From Azotimanducus sp963663145 (GTDB taxonomy: Bacteria > Pseudomonadota > Gammaproteobacteria > Pseudomonadales > Azotimanducaceae): a DNA stretch of 64,000 nucleotides. How positions within the stretch are numbered: position 1 is the first letter of the stretch; each line of letters opens with the position of its first letter. The notes under the pieces were generated by a model. It was not told where the DNA came from and searched no databases. It saw only the letters and a program-made list of their open reading frames with translations. This document shows, in pieces, positions 1 through 8,941 of the stretch. The stretch covers positions 930,001-994,000 of the forward strand of contig OY760134.1 of NCBI GenBank assembly GCA_963663145.1. The letters run 5' to 3'. Position numbers and translations under genes: made by a program.

Positions 1-716
1 CCCGCTTTTCGAAACACCAGTTCTCTCACTCCAGACTCGAGGTCGATTTCGAGCGGTGTGACCCCGCGTGTTTCCCGATCAACCAGCACCTCCGCGCCGC
101 TCGGGGTTGAGGTCAGGCGTATGTTGGCGAAATCTGGATCAAAGGCAAGTTCAAGTTGCCGCGCCAAGCCCCGACCCTGCAACTCGACTTCCTGCTCAAT
201 CGACTTGTACAGTGCCAAGGTCGCTTGCAGGGTCCAAGTGCCTGCGGGCACCTCGACCTCTGAGATGGGCGTGGTACCGAGTGTTGTCCCGTCGACACTG
301 ATGGAGGCGCCGCTCGGCTGTGAAGAGACGCTAAGCAGGCTGGGCAGTCTCTCAAGCCGATATTCGAAGCGCCTTGAAGTCTCATCAATGATGAGGTGGT
401 CTTCAAAGGATCGGTAGCCGGGCGCGCTGATCGAGATTCGGTATTCGCCTTCTCGCATGAGACGAACACCCGCGAGTGGCAGGGAGAACCCCTTGTCTAT
501 GTCCAAATCGATGGCGTAGGGAATCTCCGAGCCGTCGAGTTCGAGGACGAGAAATTCAACTCGCTTGGCGGAAAAGAGAAACCAACTTCCGAGGCCCACC
601 AGCAACCCGATAAGAACAAGCGCGACCACAGGGGTATAGCGGCGCAGATAGTCGCCGAGCCCAAGCTGCCGTGTTGGCCGGTAAGGCCGTGCGATGATGG
701 TATTGGCATCTGACAC
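1..716 (-). CDS. PEGA-domain membrane-anchored protein, partial (3' end beyond the left edge)
   Basis: Reading the minus strand from a GTG at 716 gives an open frame running off the left edge (about 238 codons). A basic N-terminus of about 27 residues precedes one strongly hydrophobic helix (about residues 28-48), so the protein should be anchored in the inner membrane with its bulk in the periplasm. The exported part holds two PEGA-like beta units, seen as PSGASISVDGTTLGTTP near residues 130-146 and STPSGAEVLVDRETRGVTP near residues 205-223. PEGA domains are surface-layer-like beta modules of unknown ligand. In related proteobacterial proteins a formylglycine-generating-enzyme-like (SUMF1) domain often follows, but that part is outside the window, so this is inference. 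It is the last visible gene of a five-gene minus-strand run. No good Shine-Dalgarno sequence marks the GTG, so the start is approximate. Confidence 0.72.
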   Translation of the reverse strand, partial: MSDANTIIARPYRPTRQLGLGDYLRRYTPVVALVLIGLLVGLGSWFLFSAKRVEFLVLELDGSEIPYAIDLDIDKGFSLPLAGVRLMREGEYRISISAPGYRSFEDHLIIDETSRRFEYRLERLPSLLSVSSQPSGASISVDGTTLGTTPISEVEVPAGTWTLQATLALYKSIEQEVELQGRGLARQLELAFDPDFANIRLTSTPSGAEVLVDRETRGVTPLEIDLESGVRELVFRKA

Positions 717-777
717 CTTTCTCTTATGCGCCTCGCTCTCTCTTGTTGAAGTTTGTCCGTCGGTGAGACCAGCGTGA

Positions 778-2256
778 CTAGATGGGCTCGGAGCAGATGA
801 CTTCGACGCTCTGCTTTCCAGGCACCACATTGATTTCAAAACGCAATTCCCGGTAGCCGTCGCGACCGCCTTGAACCAGGTAGCGGCCAGGCCGCAAGGC
901 CAGGGTTCGCTGCTTGAATCGACCGAGGTCCCCATAATATTGCAGGCGCACATCCGTCTCCGAATCTGAAAGAAGATGGACTTGGGCGGACTGGGATGCG
1001 ATGTTGATTTGCTTTGCGAGCGTCTGTCGCTGCTCGACGAGCCGAGGCCCGGCCGAGCTGATCTGATTGCTTCTGGCCAGCAGGTCTTTGGCATTGGTGA
1101 ATTGCCGATCATCCGCGAGCCGGCCGGGCGAAGCGATCATGGAACGCAGGGCATCGTCAAGTTCCTTTCGCATGCGCGCATAGGCCATGCCCTCGTTGGC
1201 TTCACTCAAGCTCGGGTCGATCTGGCGCACCTGATTGAAGGCTAGGATCGCCCGTTCCCAGTCCTCGATCCGCGTGTGCTCCGCCGCCTGGGCAAGTCCG
1301 GATTGAATATTTCGATTGGCTTCTCCGGTGACGGCTTGTTCCAGACCCTGCGTCGCACCGGGATCGTTGGGTTTCAGGCCGAGCGCTTTCCTGAATGCTT
1401 CTTCGGCTGAATTGAAGTCCTGCTGGTCGAGTGCGCCATAGCCCTGCGCCAAGATCTTCTTGAACAGAACATCAAGGCTTGATTGTCTCATTCGGCGCAG
1501 GAACTCTCCGGCCCCTTGTGTGCTTGGGTCAATCGTCCGCGCATCCTGCATCAGCTCGATGGCATCGTCGAATCTGGCTTCTGATTCGGCCTCCAAGGCC
1601 TGCTCAAAGAGCGCGATCACCTCATCCAAGTTCTCTAGGCGCCGTCGCCCTGCTTTGATGACAGCGCTCTGGGGTTGGTAGCGGGCCGCTATTTCCAAGG
1701 CTTGCATTGCCGTTTCGCCATCACGTTGATCGAGCGCCGAGAGGGCATCGGAGACTTGTTGCTCGTATTGTCCTTGTGCACCCGAAAGCAGCGCTTCAAG
1801 TGACGACACGCCTTCGGCGTAGCCCTCAAGCGCCTCTTGATAGGACTCGTCGGCAAAGGCGCGTTCCGCTTGCGCCGCCAACTCTCGTGCCTCTCGGAAG
1901 GTTTGTTCGCCCCAAGCCTGTATGTTCCAATCGTCTTCGAGTTCGATCTCGAGTTCGGTGAAGCGCTTCACAAACCTATTGGCCTCTTCTAGCGCGCGCT
2001 TTTGCCGCTCCATCTGCAAAGGTGTGGGCAGGTCTGGTGCGCTTGCTCGCGCCGCAGCGGCTTGTTGCGTTTGCATCGAGGGGGTTGGTCCCGGCTCTGG
2101 AGTTCTCGGCGCGAGCAGGATGAGCGCGACGAGCAGCAATACCACCAAGCATAGGGCGCCGAGCGTCCAGACATACTTGAATTGAAACCGAGGCGCTGAT
2201 TGCGAGCTGCCGCCGAGCGTCACCTGGCGCGGCTGAATCACTTCGGGTTCGGTCAT
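778..2256 (-). CDS. TPR protein with membrane anchor and PEGA-like C-terminus
   Basis: This 492-residue protein has a short cytoplasmic N-terminus and a single transmembrane helix (about residues 29-48), then a long helical periplasmic region. At least three tetratricopeptide-type repeats are visible (for example YGALDQQDFNSAEEAFRKAL near residue 277). The last 70 residues are a beta-rich PEGA-like unit ending in a Cys-containing tail. TPR arrays bind other proteins, so a scaffold or assembly role with its neighbours is likely but unproven. An in-frame GTG at 2286 would add ten residues; ATG 2256 is preferred because TEPEV directly precedes the anchor region. The gene lies about 60 bp downstream of the lipoprotein gene and about 60 bp upstream of the PEGA gene, which fits one operon. 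No characterised homologue is recognised. Confidence 0.75.
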   Translation of the reverse strand: MTEPEVIQPRQVTLGGSSQSAPRFQFKYVWTLGALCLVVLLLVALILLAPRTPEPGPTPSMQTQQAAAARASAPDLPTPLQMERQKRALEEANRFVKRFTELEIELEDDWNIQAWGEQTFREARELAAQAERAFADESYQEALEGYAEGVSSLEALLSGAQGQYEQQVSDALSALDQRDGETAMQALEIAARYQPQSAVIKAGRRRLENLDEVIALFEQALEAESEARFDDAIELMQDARTIDPSTQGAGEFLRRMRQSSLDVLFKKILAQGYGALDQQDFNSAEEAFRKALGLKPNDPGATQGLEQAVTGEANRNIQSGLAQAAEHTRIEDWERAILAFNQVRQIDPSLSEANEGMAYARMRKELDDALRSMIASPGRLADDRQFTNAKDLLARSNQISSAGPRLVEQRQTLAKQINIASQSAQVHLLSDSETDVRLQYYGDLGRFKQRTLALRPGRYLVQGGRDGYRELRFEINVVPGKQSVEVICSEPI

Positions 2257-2313
2257 GATCGGGCGCATCGATGCGACCGGGCACACTGCACAGCGAATCG
2301 AGTCGCGGCAAGA

Positions 2314-3561
2314 CTAGCCCGACACGGAATCCTCACCGAGCGGGGGCACCTCATTTTGATCGATGTCAGCCTCCTCCGGCGGGGTCAAGCCCATTTCCTC
2401 GAAGTAGAGTCTGCGCAAGGCTTGCCGGAATACGTCGTACTGGGCTTCGACGTTGCCGGTCAGATTGATCGTCCGGTTTTCGAGTTCAATAGCGTGCGGT
2501 GCGATGAATTCCCCTGCGGACTCTCCCAATTCAGCCAGGATCTCCGAGTGGATCTTGGCGGCGGCACGCTTATTGAGCGCGCCTTTGATGAGTGACGCGC
2601 CGCCATAGATGCCCACCCCGCCTGCCGCGCGCGTCGCTGCGCTGTCGCCGGTTTGCATGGCAATGCCTCCCGCCACCATGGCCGCACCAACAATGAGTTC
2701 GGTCAGCGCTTCTCGCTCTAGCGCCTGTTGCTGGTAGACTTCTTCAAAGGACTCGCGCCGCCATTCGTTGTAGGTCTCGGACATCTGCCCATTGAATTGG
2801 CCGTAGTATTCGTCGAGCGTGTCGATAAAGAGGTATTCTTTTTGGCGAATCGCACGAACGCGGTCGAGCATGGGATCGCCTTCCGCCGGAAGGCGTTTGA
2901 TGGTCACCTGCCCATCCTTGCGAATTTCTATATTGTCTCCGAATCCCTCGGTCGAGAAGTCGCGAGCGAAGCGCAATTCGCCGGCGATCTTGATTCGATC
3001 AATCTGGTCGCCGCGCAAGCTCAGCATGGCCTCCAGCATGTCATCGGCGATTTGTCGGAAGACGCCGTGATAGGGGTCCACCTGCGCCCCTTGATTGGTG
3101 GCGTAGGAATAGCGGCTGGTCAGAGCCTCGTAGGACTGCTCCAGCCAGGTGCGTCCGGTCTTGTCGGTGACCTTGGCACGCACCGCAAGGCGTTCGCCGT
3201 TCGAGGTGTCGATGGTGCCTTCAAGCGTCACGTCCACGGCATTGGTCGGTTTCGGCAGTACCCGCACTGCCCCCCAGTTTCCGGTGCCTTCGAGCACCAT
3301 CTTTTGCTGATAGGCGAGAAAATAGGACTCGGCCCTGCGAATGTCGGGCATGATGTTCTCTTCGACCTGTTCATCGAAGTCTTCAGGCACGTTCGGATGA
3401 AAGTGCAAAATGCCCACGTCGAGCAGTCGTTGTTCGGCGATGGGCGTGGGACTCTGTTTGGCTGGGGTCACATCCACGCGGCGAACTTCCGTCGTGGTCG
3501 CACAGCCCGCGATCAACAAAACCACACAGATCACATAGAGGCAGGCTGGCAAGTGTTTCAT
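2314..3561 (-). CDS. uncharacterised outer-membrane-type lipoprotein (415 aa)
   Basis: The N-terminus is a classic lipoprotein signal: positive MK start, hydrophobic core and lipobox LIAGC, giving a mature protein starting at Cys about residue 19. The residue after Cys is Ala, not Asp, which favours outer-membrane sorting by the Lol rule. The mature part contains PDIRRAESYFLAYQQK and WGAVRVLP, features I associate with conserved hypothetical gammaproteobacterial lipoproteins found beside PEGA/TPR genes. A Gly/Ala-rich hydrophobic patch (about residues 290-325) could be membrane-active or a glycine-zipper segment. No enzyme motif is seen. Its position between the Gly-rich lipoprotein gene (39 bp upstream) and the TPR-PEGA gene suggests a shared envelope function. 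Function unknown. Confidence 0.75.
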   Translation of the reverse strand: MKHLPACLYVICVVLLIAGCATTTEVRRVDVTPAKQSPTPIAEQRLLDVGILHFHPNVPEDFDEQVEENIMPDIRRAESYFLAYQQKMVLEGTGNWGAVRVLPKPTNAVDVTLEGTIDTSNGERLAVRAKVTDKTGRTWLEQSYEALTSRYSYATNQGAQVDPYHGVFRQIADDMLEAMLSLRGDQIDRIKIAGELRFARDFSTEGFGDNIEIRKDGQVTIKRLPAEGDPMLDRVRAIRQKEYLFIDTLDEYYGQFNGQMSETYNEWRRESFEEVYQQQALEREALTELIVGAAMVAGGIAMQTGDSAATRAAGGVGIYGGASLIKGALNKRAAAKIHSEILAELGESAGEFIAPHAIELENRTINLTGNVEAQYDVFRQALRRLYFEEMGLTPPEEADIDQNEVPPLGEDSVSG

Positions 3562-3600
3562 GATCGACTCCGCTGACTACTGAAGTATTGCATTATGGCC

Positions 3601-4776
3601 TCAGCCCTCGATATATCGGCGATATTCTTCCCAGAGCTTTTTGCGAAGCTCGGGGTCTGTCTCATTCATGGCCGCTTCGCGAAGCTGACGTGCGAGTACG
3701 TCTTCGTCCGTTGATGCGGGAATATCGGCTGGAATGTCTTCAAAGACATCTGGAGGCTCTGTGGGGCCACTTGATGAACTGCCACCTCCGACACCTCCCG
3801 GCAACGCGCCTCCGCCACCTTGTGCACCTGCTCCGTTTGGCGTATTGCCGCCTTGTCCGGATGATTCACCGCCTCCCGATTGGCTGCCGCCTGCCGGCAA
3901 CGGCCCTCCGGAACCTTGTTGCGAAGATGCTTGCGGCCGACTGGAAAGGATGACGCTGTCAAAGTCCCCGAGCGCTTTATTGAAGACCGCAGCGGCGCCG
4001 CCGCCGCCCGATGTACCCGCGCCACCTCCTTGACCTGAGCCTCCGGTCGGCAAGTCACCGCCCGACTCCCCGCCGGGGAGATTTCCTCCGGTGGCGCCTG
4101 GGCGGCCGCCACCCGGCACAGCGCCTCCGCCTTGCGCACCGCCGACCGAACCAGTGCCGCCTTGGCCCTTGCCGGCGCCGCCGGGCATACCGTCACCGCC
4201 GCTTCCCGGAAGCTGCCCGCCTGAAGTTCCGCCTCCCGAGGGCATGCCGCCCGAACCTGTCCCGCCCGCACTGCTTCCAGGCAGGCCTCCGCCTGAGTCA
4301 CCTCCTCCCGGGAGGCCGCCACCAGATGGCATGCCTCCCGCCGAAGCACCCCCGGATGAACCTCCGCCCGCGGGTATTCCCATGCCTTCTTGACCCCCAC
4401 CGCCCGAGGGTATCCCGCCGCCGGTACCGCCCCCGGAACTTCCTCCGCTCGGCATGCCTCCGCCACCTGAACTGCCTCCGCCTGGCAGGCCCCCGCCACC
4501 AGCGCTGCCCCCACCGGGCATTCCGCCACCCCCGGCACCGCCACCAGATGGCATGCCCCCTCCGGCGCTTCCGCCGGAGCTTCCGCCGGAGCTTCCGCCA
4601 GGCATCCCGCCACCGGATGCGCCACCACCCGCTCCCGCCGAGCCGCCTGCGGAAGGCATGGAGGGTCCGCCACCCGACGATCCGCTTGATTGAGAATTGC
4701 AGGCACTTAATAGCACACCGGCGAAGACGAGCAATGCCAGTGGCAGCGCCTTGCTCAAGATCGAGCCAATTGTCAT
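3601..4776 (-). CDS. glycine-rich low-complexity lipoprotein
   Basis: The first 26 residues form a lipoprotein signal with lipobox LLSAC. Residues from about 30 to 335 are almost wholly Gly/Ser/Pro/Met/Ala, built from imperfect units of the type GGGMPSGG, GGGLPGG and GGSSGG, so the region is probably disordered. A short island with FNKALGDFDSVILSSRP interrupts it near residue 270. The final 50 residues are ordinary, acidic and helical (VFEDIPADIPASTDED, then LRKKLWEEYRRYIEG), and are probably the functional or partner-binding tail. The frame is open throughout and the codon phase keeps G at position 1 and 2, so it is coding rather than a simple repeat. The opposite strand gives a long Pro/Arg-rich open frame that is a mirror artefact. 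Function is unknown; a surface-displayed or spacer lipoprotein is the safest description. Confidence 0.7.
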   Translation of the reverse strand: MTIGSILSKALPLALLVFAGVLLSACNSQSSGSSGGGPSMPSAGGSAGAGGGASGGGMPGGSSGGSSGGSAGGGMPSGGGAGGGGMPGGGSAGGGGLPGGGSSGGGGMPSGGSSGGGTGGGIPSGGGGQEGMGIPAGGGSSGGASAGGMPSGGGLPGGGDSGGGLPGSSAGGTGSGGMPSGGGTSGGQLPGSGGDGMPGGAGKGQGGTGSVGGAQGGGAVPGGGRPGATGGNLPGGESGGDLPTGGSGQGGGAGTSGGGGAAAVFNKALGDFDSVILSSRPQASSQQGSGGPLPAGGSQSGGGESSGQGGNTPNGAGAQGGGGALPGGVGGGSSSSGPTEPPDVFEDIPADIPASTDEDVLARQLREAAMNETDPELRKKLWEEYRRYIEG

Positions 4777-4928
4777 GACGAATCTACCTCCGCGATGGAA
4801 AGTCTCGCGACAGAAATGTACCCAAGTGACAAATCCTGCACCAAATTATACGGGCTGCCATCATTATTCGAGTCGCAGATTACCCCTTGACGCTGAATGC
4901 GAGATGAATGACAAGCGAAATGAGGGAG

Positions 4929-6278
4929 TTACCCGCCTTCCTCGCTGGTCCCTGGCTGAGGTTCTTGGTCCTCCCCCTCAACCACATACAGAAACTCGTG
5001 GTGGTGCATCACGCGTTCGGATCTCACGGCTTCGCCATTCAATACTTGTGGCCGGTATCTGGCCTCCCGCACTACGCGTCGAAATCTGAGGTCGCGAAAT
5101 TTATCTGGCTGGATCTCGACTGTTTCTATCCGACCCACCTTGCCGTGATTTGAAATCGAAAAGGCGAGGGTGATCGAACCAACTCCGATTCGCTCAACCG
5201 GGTAATCTTGAACTTTACCGACTTCTTTCGGCAATGGAAGGTGCAAGGGCACGGGTTCGCCAAACCACGCATTCAATTTGTCCTGCGCCTGCCCAGATAC
5301 GTCGTTGTTTTCCGGCGCTGGCAACCCTCCCCACATGGCAAAAACCGACTTGTACCAGTCTTCCGCGGTGCCCCATTTTTCGAATAGCATGTTCAGGTCG
5401 CCTAGCGAGATCCTTACATCGGAAAGTTTCGCTTTGGCATCATCGGAATCCTCCCTGCTCCGCCGAAGCAATTCCTCGGCGCGCAACAGCGCGCGATTGG
5501 CCGGACCGAAAAACATGCCTTGCGATAAATCCCACCTCGCCGTCTGCGGATTGCCGCCCTGCCACATGAAGTCGGTATCATCGAACTGGTAGAAGCCATC
5601 GGGCGGGAACCGTTCCATGCGATAGGTTTGCGAAAGTCCAATGTAGGCATCCACCAGAGTGTTGGGGTTCTCGTCCGCCGAATCGCTCACCATGTCGATC
5701 ACTTCTTCGTAAAGCTGGCGCGCACTGGCGGGCTTGGCTACTTTGAGGTACCAATCAGCCATGCGATACAAACCTAGAATGATCTTCGCATCCTGACCGA
5801 ACTTTTTTCGCTGCAAGACCAGCGCGTACTCCTCTCGTCCGGTGGCGCCGTCGAGGTCCCCCGTTGCTTCAAGCAATCCGACCTGGCGATACACCGTGTC
5901 AAGTTGTCTCGACGTAAAGAGACCGTGATTGACGCGGTTAATGTGAATCGACTGCTGGTATGCGTTATCGGCGGCTTGAATCTGGCCCGCCTGCAAGTGC
6001 GCATCGCCAAGTAACATCCACGGCTCGGCAAGCTCTGGAGAATCTCGAAAGACCGCGAGCTCAAAGTCTTGGATGGCGGCCTCAAGCGCGGGGATGGCAT
6101 CGGTTCCCTCCAGTCTTTCCAGCAAGCTCTTGGTACGCTGCACGGCTGAAGCAAGCTCAAAACGCGCGGTTTCGACTTTCACCTCGGCATCGCTCGAAGC
6201 GTATAGTTGGTAGGGAAGGGCGATGGTGGCAAGGACCAAAGCCGCCTTCGCCGGGGAAAGAACGTAGACATGCAGCAA
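4929..6278 (-). CDS. exported TPR protein with TonB-like C-terminal domain
   Basis: The protein (449 aa from a TTG at 6278; an in-frame ATG at 6353 would overlap tusA head-on) begins with an apparent signal sequence around KAALVLATIALPYQLYAS. Helical TPR-type repeats fill the middle (for example PWMLLGDAHLQAGQIQAADN). The last 110 residues resemble a TonB C-terminal/energy-transducer fold: RIGVGSITLAFSISNHGKV, then RFRRVVREARYRPQVLNG. Periplasmic proteins of this kind often pair TPRs with a TonB-C-like module, but the partner is unknown. It is the first gene of the five-gene minus run; 152 bp separate it from the Gly-rich lipoprotein gene. The start is uncertain because neither candidate has a clear Shine-Dalgarno sequence. 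No specific function is assigned. Confidence 0.7.
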   Translation of the reverse strand: MLHVYVLSPAKAALVLATIALPYQLYASSDAEVKVETARFELASAVQRTKSLLERLEGTDAIPALEAAIQDFELAVFRDSPELAEPWMLLGDAHLQAGQIQAADNAYQQSIHINRVNHGLFTSRQLDTVYRQVGLLEATGDLDGATGREEYALVLQRKKFGQDAKIILGLYRMADWYLKVAKPASARQLYEEVIDMVSDSADENPNTLVDAYIGLSQTYRMERFPPDGFYQFDDTDFMWQGGNPQTARWDLSQGMFFGPANRALLRAEELLRRSREDSDDAKAKLSDVRISLGDLNMLFEKWGTAEDWYKSVFAMWGGLPAPENNDVSGQAQDKLNAWFGEPVPLHLPLPKEVGKVQDYPVERIGVGSITLAFSISNHGKVGRIETVEIQPDKFRDLRFRRVVREARYRPQVLNGEAVRSERVMHHHEFLYVVEGEDQEPQPGTSEEGG

Positions 6279-6535
6279 TGACGGATAGGCAGGCGAAGCT
6301 GAAAATGCAAGAGCGGGAACTCGATGCGAAGGGGCTCCTCTGTCCAGAGCCACTTATGCTACTCCGCAACCAAGTCCGCGAAATGTTGATCGGCGAGCGC
6401 ATTCGGGTCACCGCAACTGACCCGACCACCCACAGGGACTTTTCGGACTACTGCCGGTTTCTCGGACATGAGCTTGTGCACTTTTCGCAACAAGGCGAGG
6501 TGTACATCTATGTCGTTGAGAAGAAGCGGTCATAG
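6278..6535 (+). CDS. tusA: TusA-family sulfurtransferase
   Basis: This 85-residue protein carries the family signature near residue 20: LDAKGLLCPEPLMLLR, with the active-site Cys of the CPxP motif. TusA proteins carry persulfide sulfur on this Cys and pass it on, classically towards 2-thiouridine at the tRNA wobble position, and also to other sulfur users. Length and the C-terminal beta strand (GEVYIYVVEKK) match the family. The ATG at 6278 is preceded by a purine-rich GGGGAAAG about 15 bp upstream. The gene is single, divergent from the TPR gene with essentially no space between the starts, and followed by a strong hairpin terminator. The family is broad, so the exact sulfur acceptor is not settled by sequence. 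Confidence 0.88.
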   Translation: MTDRQAKLKMQERELDAKGLLCPEPLMLLRNQVREMLIGERIRVTATDPTTHRDFSDYCRFLGHELVHFSQQGEVYIYVVEKKRS

Positions 6536-6614
6536 CGTTACGATGCGAGAGTATAGCGAACCGCGCTCGCATCGTTTGGACTAGACGCGATGCTGTATCG
6601 AATCACAGGCATTG

Positions 6615-6643
6615 AAAAGGGACGCTAACGCGTCCCTTTTTTC
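6615..6643 (+). terminator. Rho-independent terminator after tusA
   Basis: A 10-bp perfect stem, AAAAGGGACG pairing with CGTCCCTTTT across a 6-nt loop, runs straight into a T-run. It lies 80 bp after the tusA stop. The A-run before the stem makes it potentially bidirectional, so it may also end transcription coming from gspD on the minus strand. Confidence 0.85.
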
Positions 6644-7024
6644 TCCCTACTGTACCCGGCGACATAGGGATGTAGGGAGGGAGATATGCCGCCGGGTGAA
6701 CTTTGTGCGTTTTAGCCTTGATTAAGGTCTTTGCGAGCGAATTCCGGCGTGTTCCAGATGAGAGTCACTATAGCGCACTTCCCAAGAACAGTGCAAGCAT
6801 TAATGCGGGGCCGTCGACGATTCCCTTGGAGCGGGATAAGCATGAGCGGCGCACGAGCAATTAAGTTCAGATCGGAGTGCGCGTCGGGTGGAATGCCTTG
6901 GAACAACCATGGCTTCGGCGAAGATGCCTCGAAAAGACTGCTGTCGAGGCCGTAGAAGCTTGCCTTTCCGCAGATATTGATGCCACATCAACTTCGGGGG
7001 CCGCGAGAGTCGCCGAGATTGCGA
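6644..7024. other. intergenic stretch without a recognised gene
   Basis: About 380 bp lie between the tusA terminator and the gspD stop. Short open frames exist but none has a convincing start or family likeness. An 8-bp inverted repeat (ACCCGGCG at 6654-6661 and CGCCGGGT at 6690-6697, 28-nt loop) is the only structure noticed; it could be a second weak hairpin or a scattered repeat element. Nothing else is supported. Confidence 0.5.
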
Positions 7025-8934
7025 CTATTCCTCTTCCATCACCTGTACGTCGTAGATGTCTTCGATTGATCGGCCTTTGAGTTCTGTTTCGAACACGCCT
7101 TGATATTTGCGGGCGGTCACTTGCGCGACGCCGGCGGCGTCGCGCAGGATCGTGGGTCGCAGTAGAACAATGAGGTTTCGCTTGCGACGGGTGTCCGAGT
7201 CTGCGCGGAAGAGCCTGCCTAGCAAGGGAATGTCGCCGAGCAGCGGTACTTTGCGCTGAACCAGTTCCAAGTCATCTTGGATAAGACCTCCAAGCACGAT
7301 AGTCTGCTGGTCGTCGGCCAAGACGGTTGCAGATATTTCACGCTTGTTGGTCACTATGTCCGAGAGGCTTGCCGTTGCGGCCGGATCGACGGTCTGCACC
7401 TGTTGGACGACCTCTAGGCGCAGAGCATTCCCCTCGTTGATGTGCGGTGTTACCGTCAGCGTGATGCCCACGTCTTGGCGTTCTCTCGTGTTGAAGGGCC
7501 CGGTCGGCACCATCTCCGCTGGTTGTAAAGGAACCCGTCACGAAGGGTAAGTTCTGACCAACCGTGAGTTCGGCCTTCTCGTTATTCAGCGAGAGTACGC
7601 TCGGTGTCGAAAGCAGGTTGACGGACGTGTTGGTGGCCAGCAACTGCAGCATGGCGGCAAAACTTATTCCACTGGCATCAAGCCGCGCAACCGCCAGCGA
7701 TGCGCCGGCACGAGCATCCCCAGCCTGATAGACATTGCCTACCGTCGCAACGGGGTCTAAGCTCGATTGATCTTCTTGCCCCAAAACGCTCGCGAACAAG
7801 GGTGCGAGGGTGGCATCGAGGGCTGTGGTGGCCAAGGGTACGGATCGTCCCTCCCCATCCACGACGGCAAACTCAACGCCTGCCTTGAGCGTATCGGTGA
7901 CCGAAACTTCGATGATGGCCGCTTCCAAGAGTACCTGGGGTCTGCGGACATCGAGTTGATCGATGACTTGCCGAAATTCCGCTCGAACCCTTGGGTCTGC
8001 GCGGATGACCACCGAGTTGGTGGTTTCGTCCACGCCGATGGTGACCTCCGACACCACGTCTTCGCCAGTGGGCGTCGGAGCAAGTTCGCGCAGAATTTCC
8101 GCCATGACCGCTGCATCCGAATGCTGTAGGAAATGCACTTCAGGCGCCCCGCTCTCGCGCGCCGGTTGGTCGAGTTCGCTGATCAGCCTGAGGACTGGCG
8201 CCACAGCGCTCGGCTTGCCGCGCAAGATCAGTGAATTATTGAAGCTGTTACCGATGAGCTGCACCCTTTGCGGACCCCGTGCCGGTCTGTCCGAGCGTCT
8301 CGGGCGCAAGTCGTTGCAGGATTTCGACTAGGTTTCCAACGAACATGTGTTCAAGCGGCACCACCAGCATCTCCTGCTCGTCGGCAACGTCGATTTCTTG
8401 GATGAGGTTCTTCAGGCGTGCCAGATTTGAAACATGGTCGCTAACGATGATGACATTGGCGCGCTCAACGGCTGCAATGTGGCCGTGTTGGGCGACCAGC
8501 GGACGCAATATGTCAACGAGACTCGCGGCTTGGGTATTGATGACCGGCACGACTTCGGTAACCAGATCTTCGCCCGACAAGACACCTGGATCGCCGAGCG
8601 GAATCGTTTGTCGCGCCGTGGCGTGCGGAATGATCTTGACGCCCGTGTCGGATTCGATGGCCGCGTAGCCGTGCACCCGCAATACCGACAGAAAGAGTTC
8701 GTAGACGCCCTCGGCATCGAGCGGTTGCGGGGAAATCACCGTGACCTCGCCGCGCACGCGCGGATCAAGCACGAAGTTGCGGCCACTGATCTCGGAAACC
8801 TTGCTGATGAGTTCGCGTATGTCCGCCGCGCGCAGGTTCATTTCCCAAGTTTGTTGGGCATCGAGCGCGGGCGGCGCGAGCGCGCAGGCCGCGATGAGGA
8901 GCCAAGCGAAAAGATGTCGCGAGGTCGAGCGCAT
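7025..8934 (-). CDS. gspD: type II secretion secretin GspD, interrupted by two +1 frameshifts
   Basis: GspD forms the outer-membrane channel of type II secretion. Three overlapping frame segments together give an intact secretin: a signal peptide (MRSTSRHLFAW..ALDAQ), N0-N3 domains with FVLDPRVRGEVTVIS and VIIVSDHVSNLARLK, and the secretin core with VPLLGDIPLLGRLF, ending in DIYDVQVMEEE. The frame shifts at a CCCC run (plus strand 8275-8278) and at CCC (7499-7501). Removing one base at each site restores TGPQRVQLIGN and GADRPFNTRERQDVG, and the length becomes exactly 636 codons. Either sequencing error or very recent inactivation explains this. The start at 8934 follows gspC closely; a GTG at 8982 is an alternative. 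The upstream genes gspC and gspN belong to the same system; gspE-M are not in the window. Confidence 0.85.
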
Positions 8935-8941
8935 GATTGTT

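Noticed and set aside
3650..4700. CRISPR-like repetitive DNA
   Set aside because: The repetition is short, imperfect and in phase with Gly codons; there are no spacers of constant length and no cas genes in the window.
4011..4778. 255-residue Arg/Pro-rich open frame opposite the Gly-rich lipoprotein
   Set aside because: It is the mirror of GGN codons; the minus strand has a lipobox and a sensible C-terminus, the plus strand has neither.
6731..6955. 74-residue open frame between tusA and gspD
   Set aside because: Composition is not protein-like, no ribosome-binding site is seen, and other frames are equally open.
7499..8278. Programmed frameshifting in gspD
   Set aside because: The runs are only three or four G/C with no stimulatory structure noticed, and identical changes occur in gspN and dapE, so a common error or mutation process is more likely.
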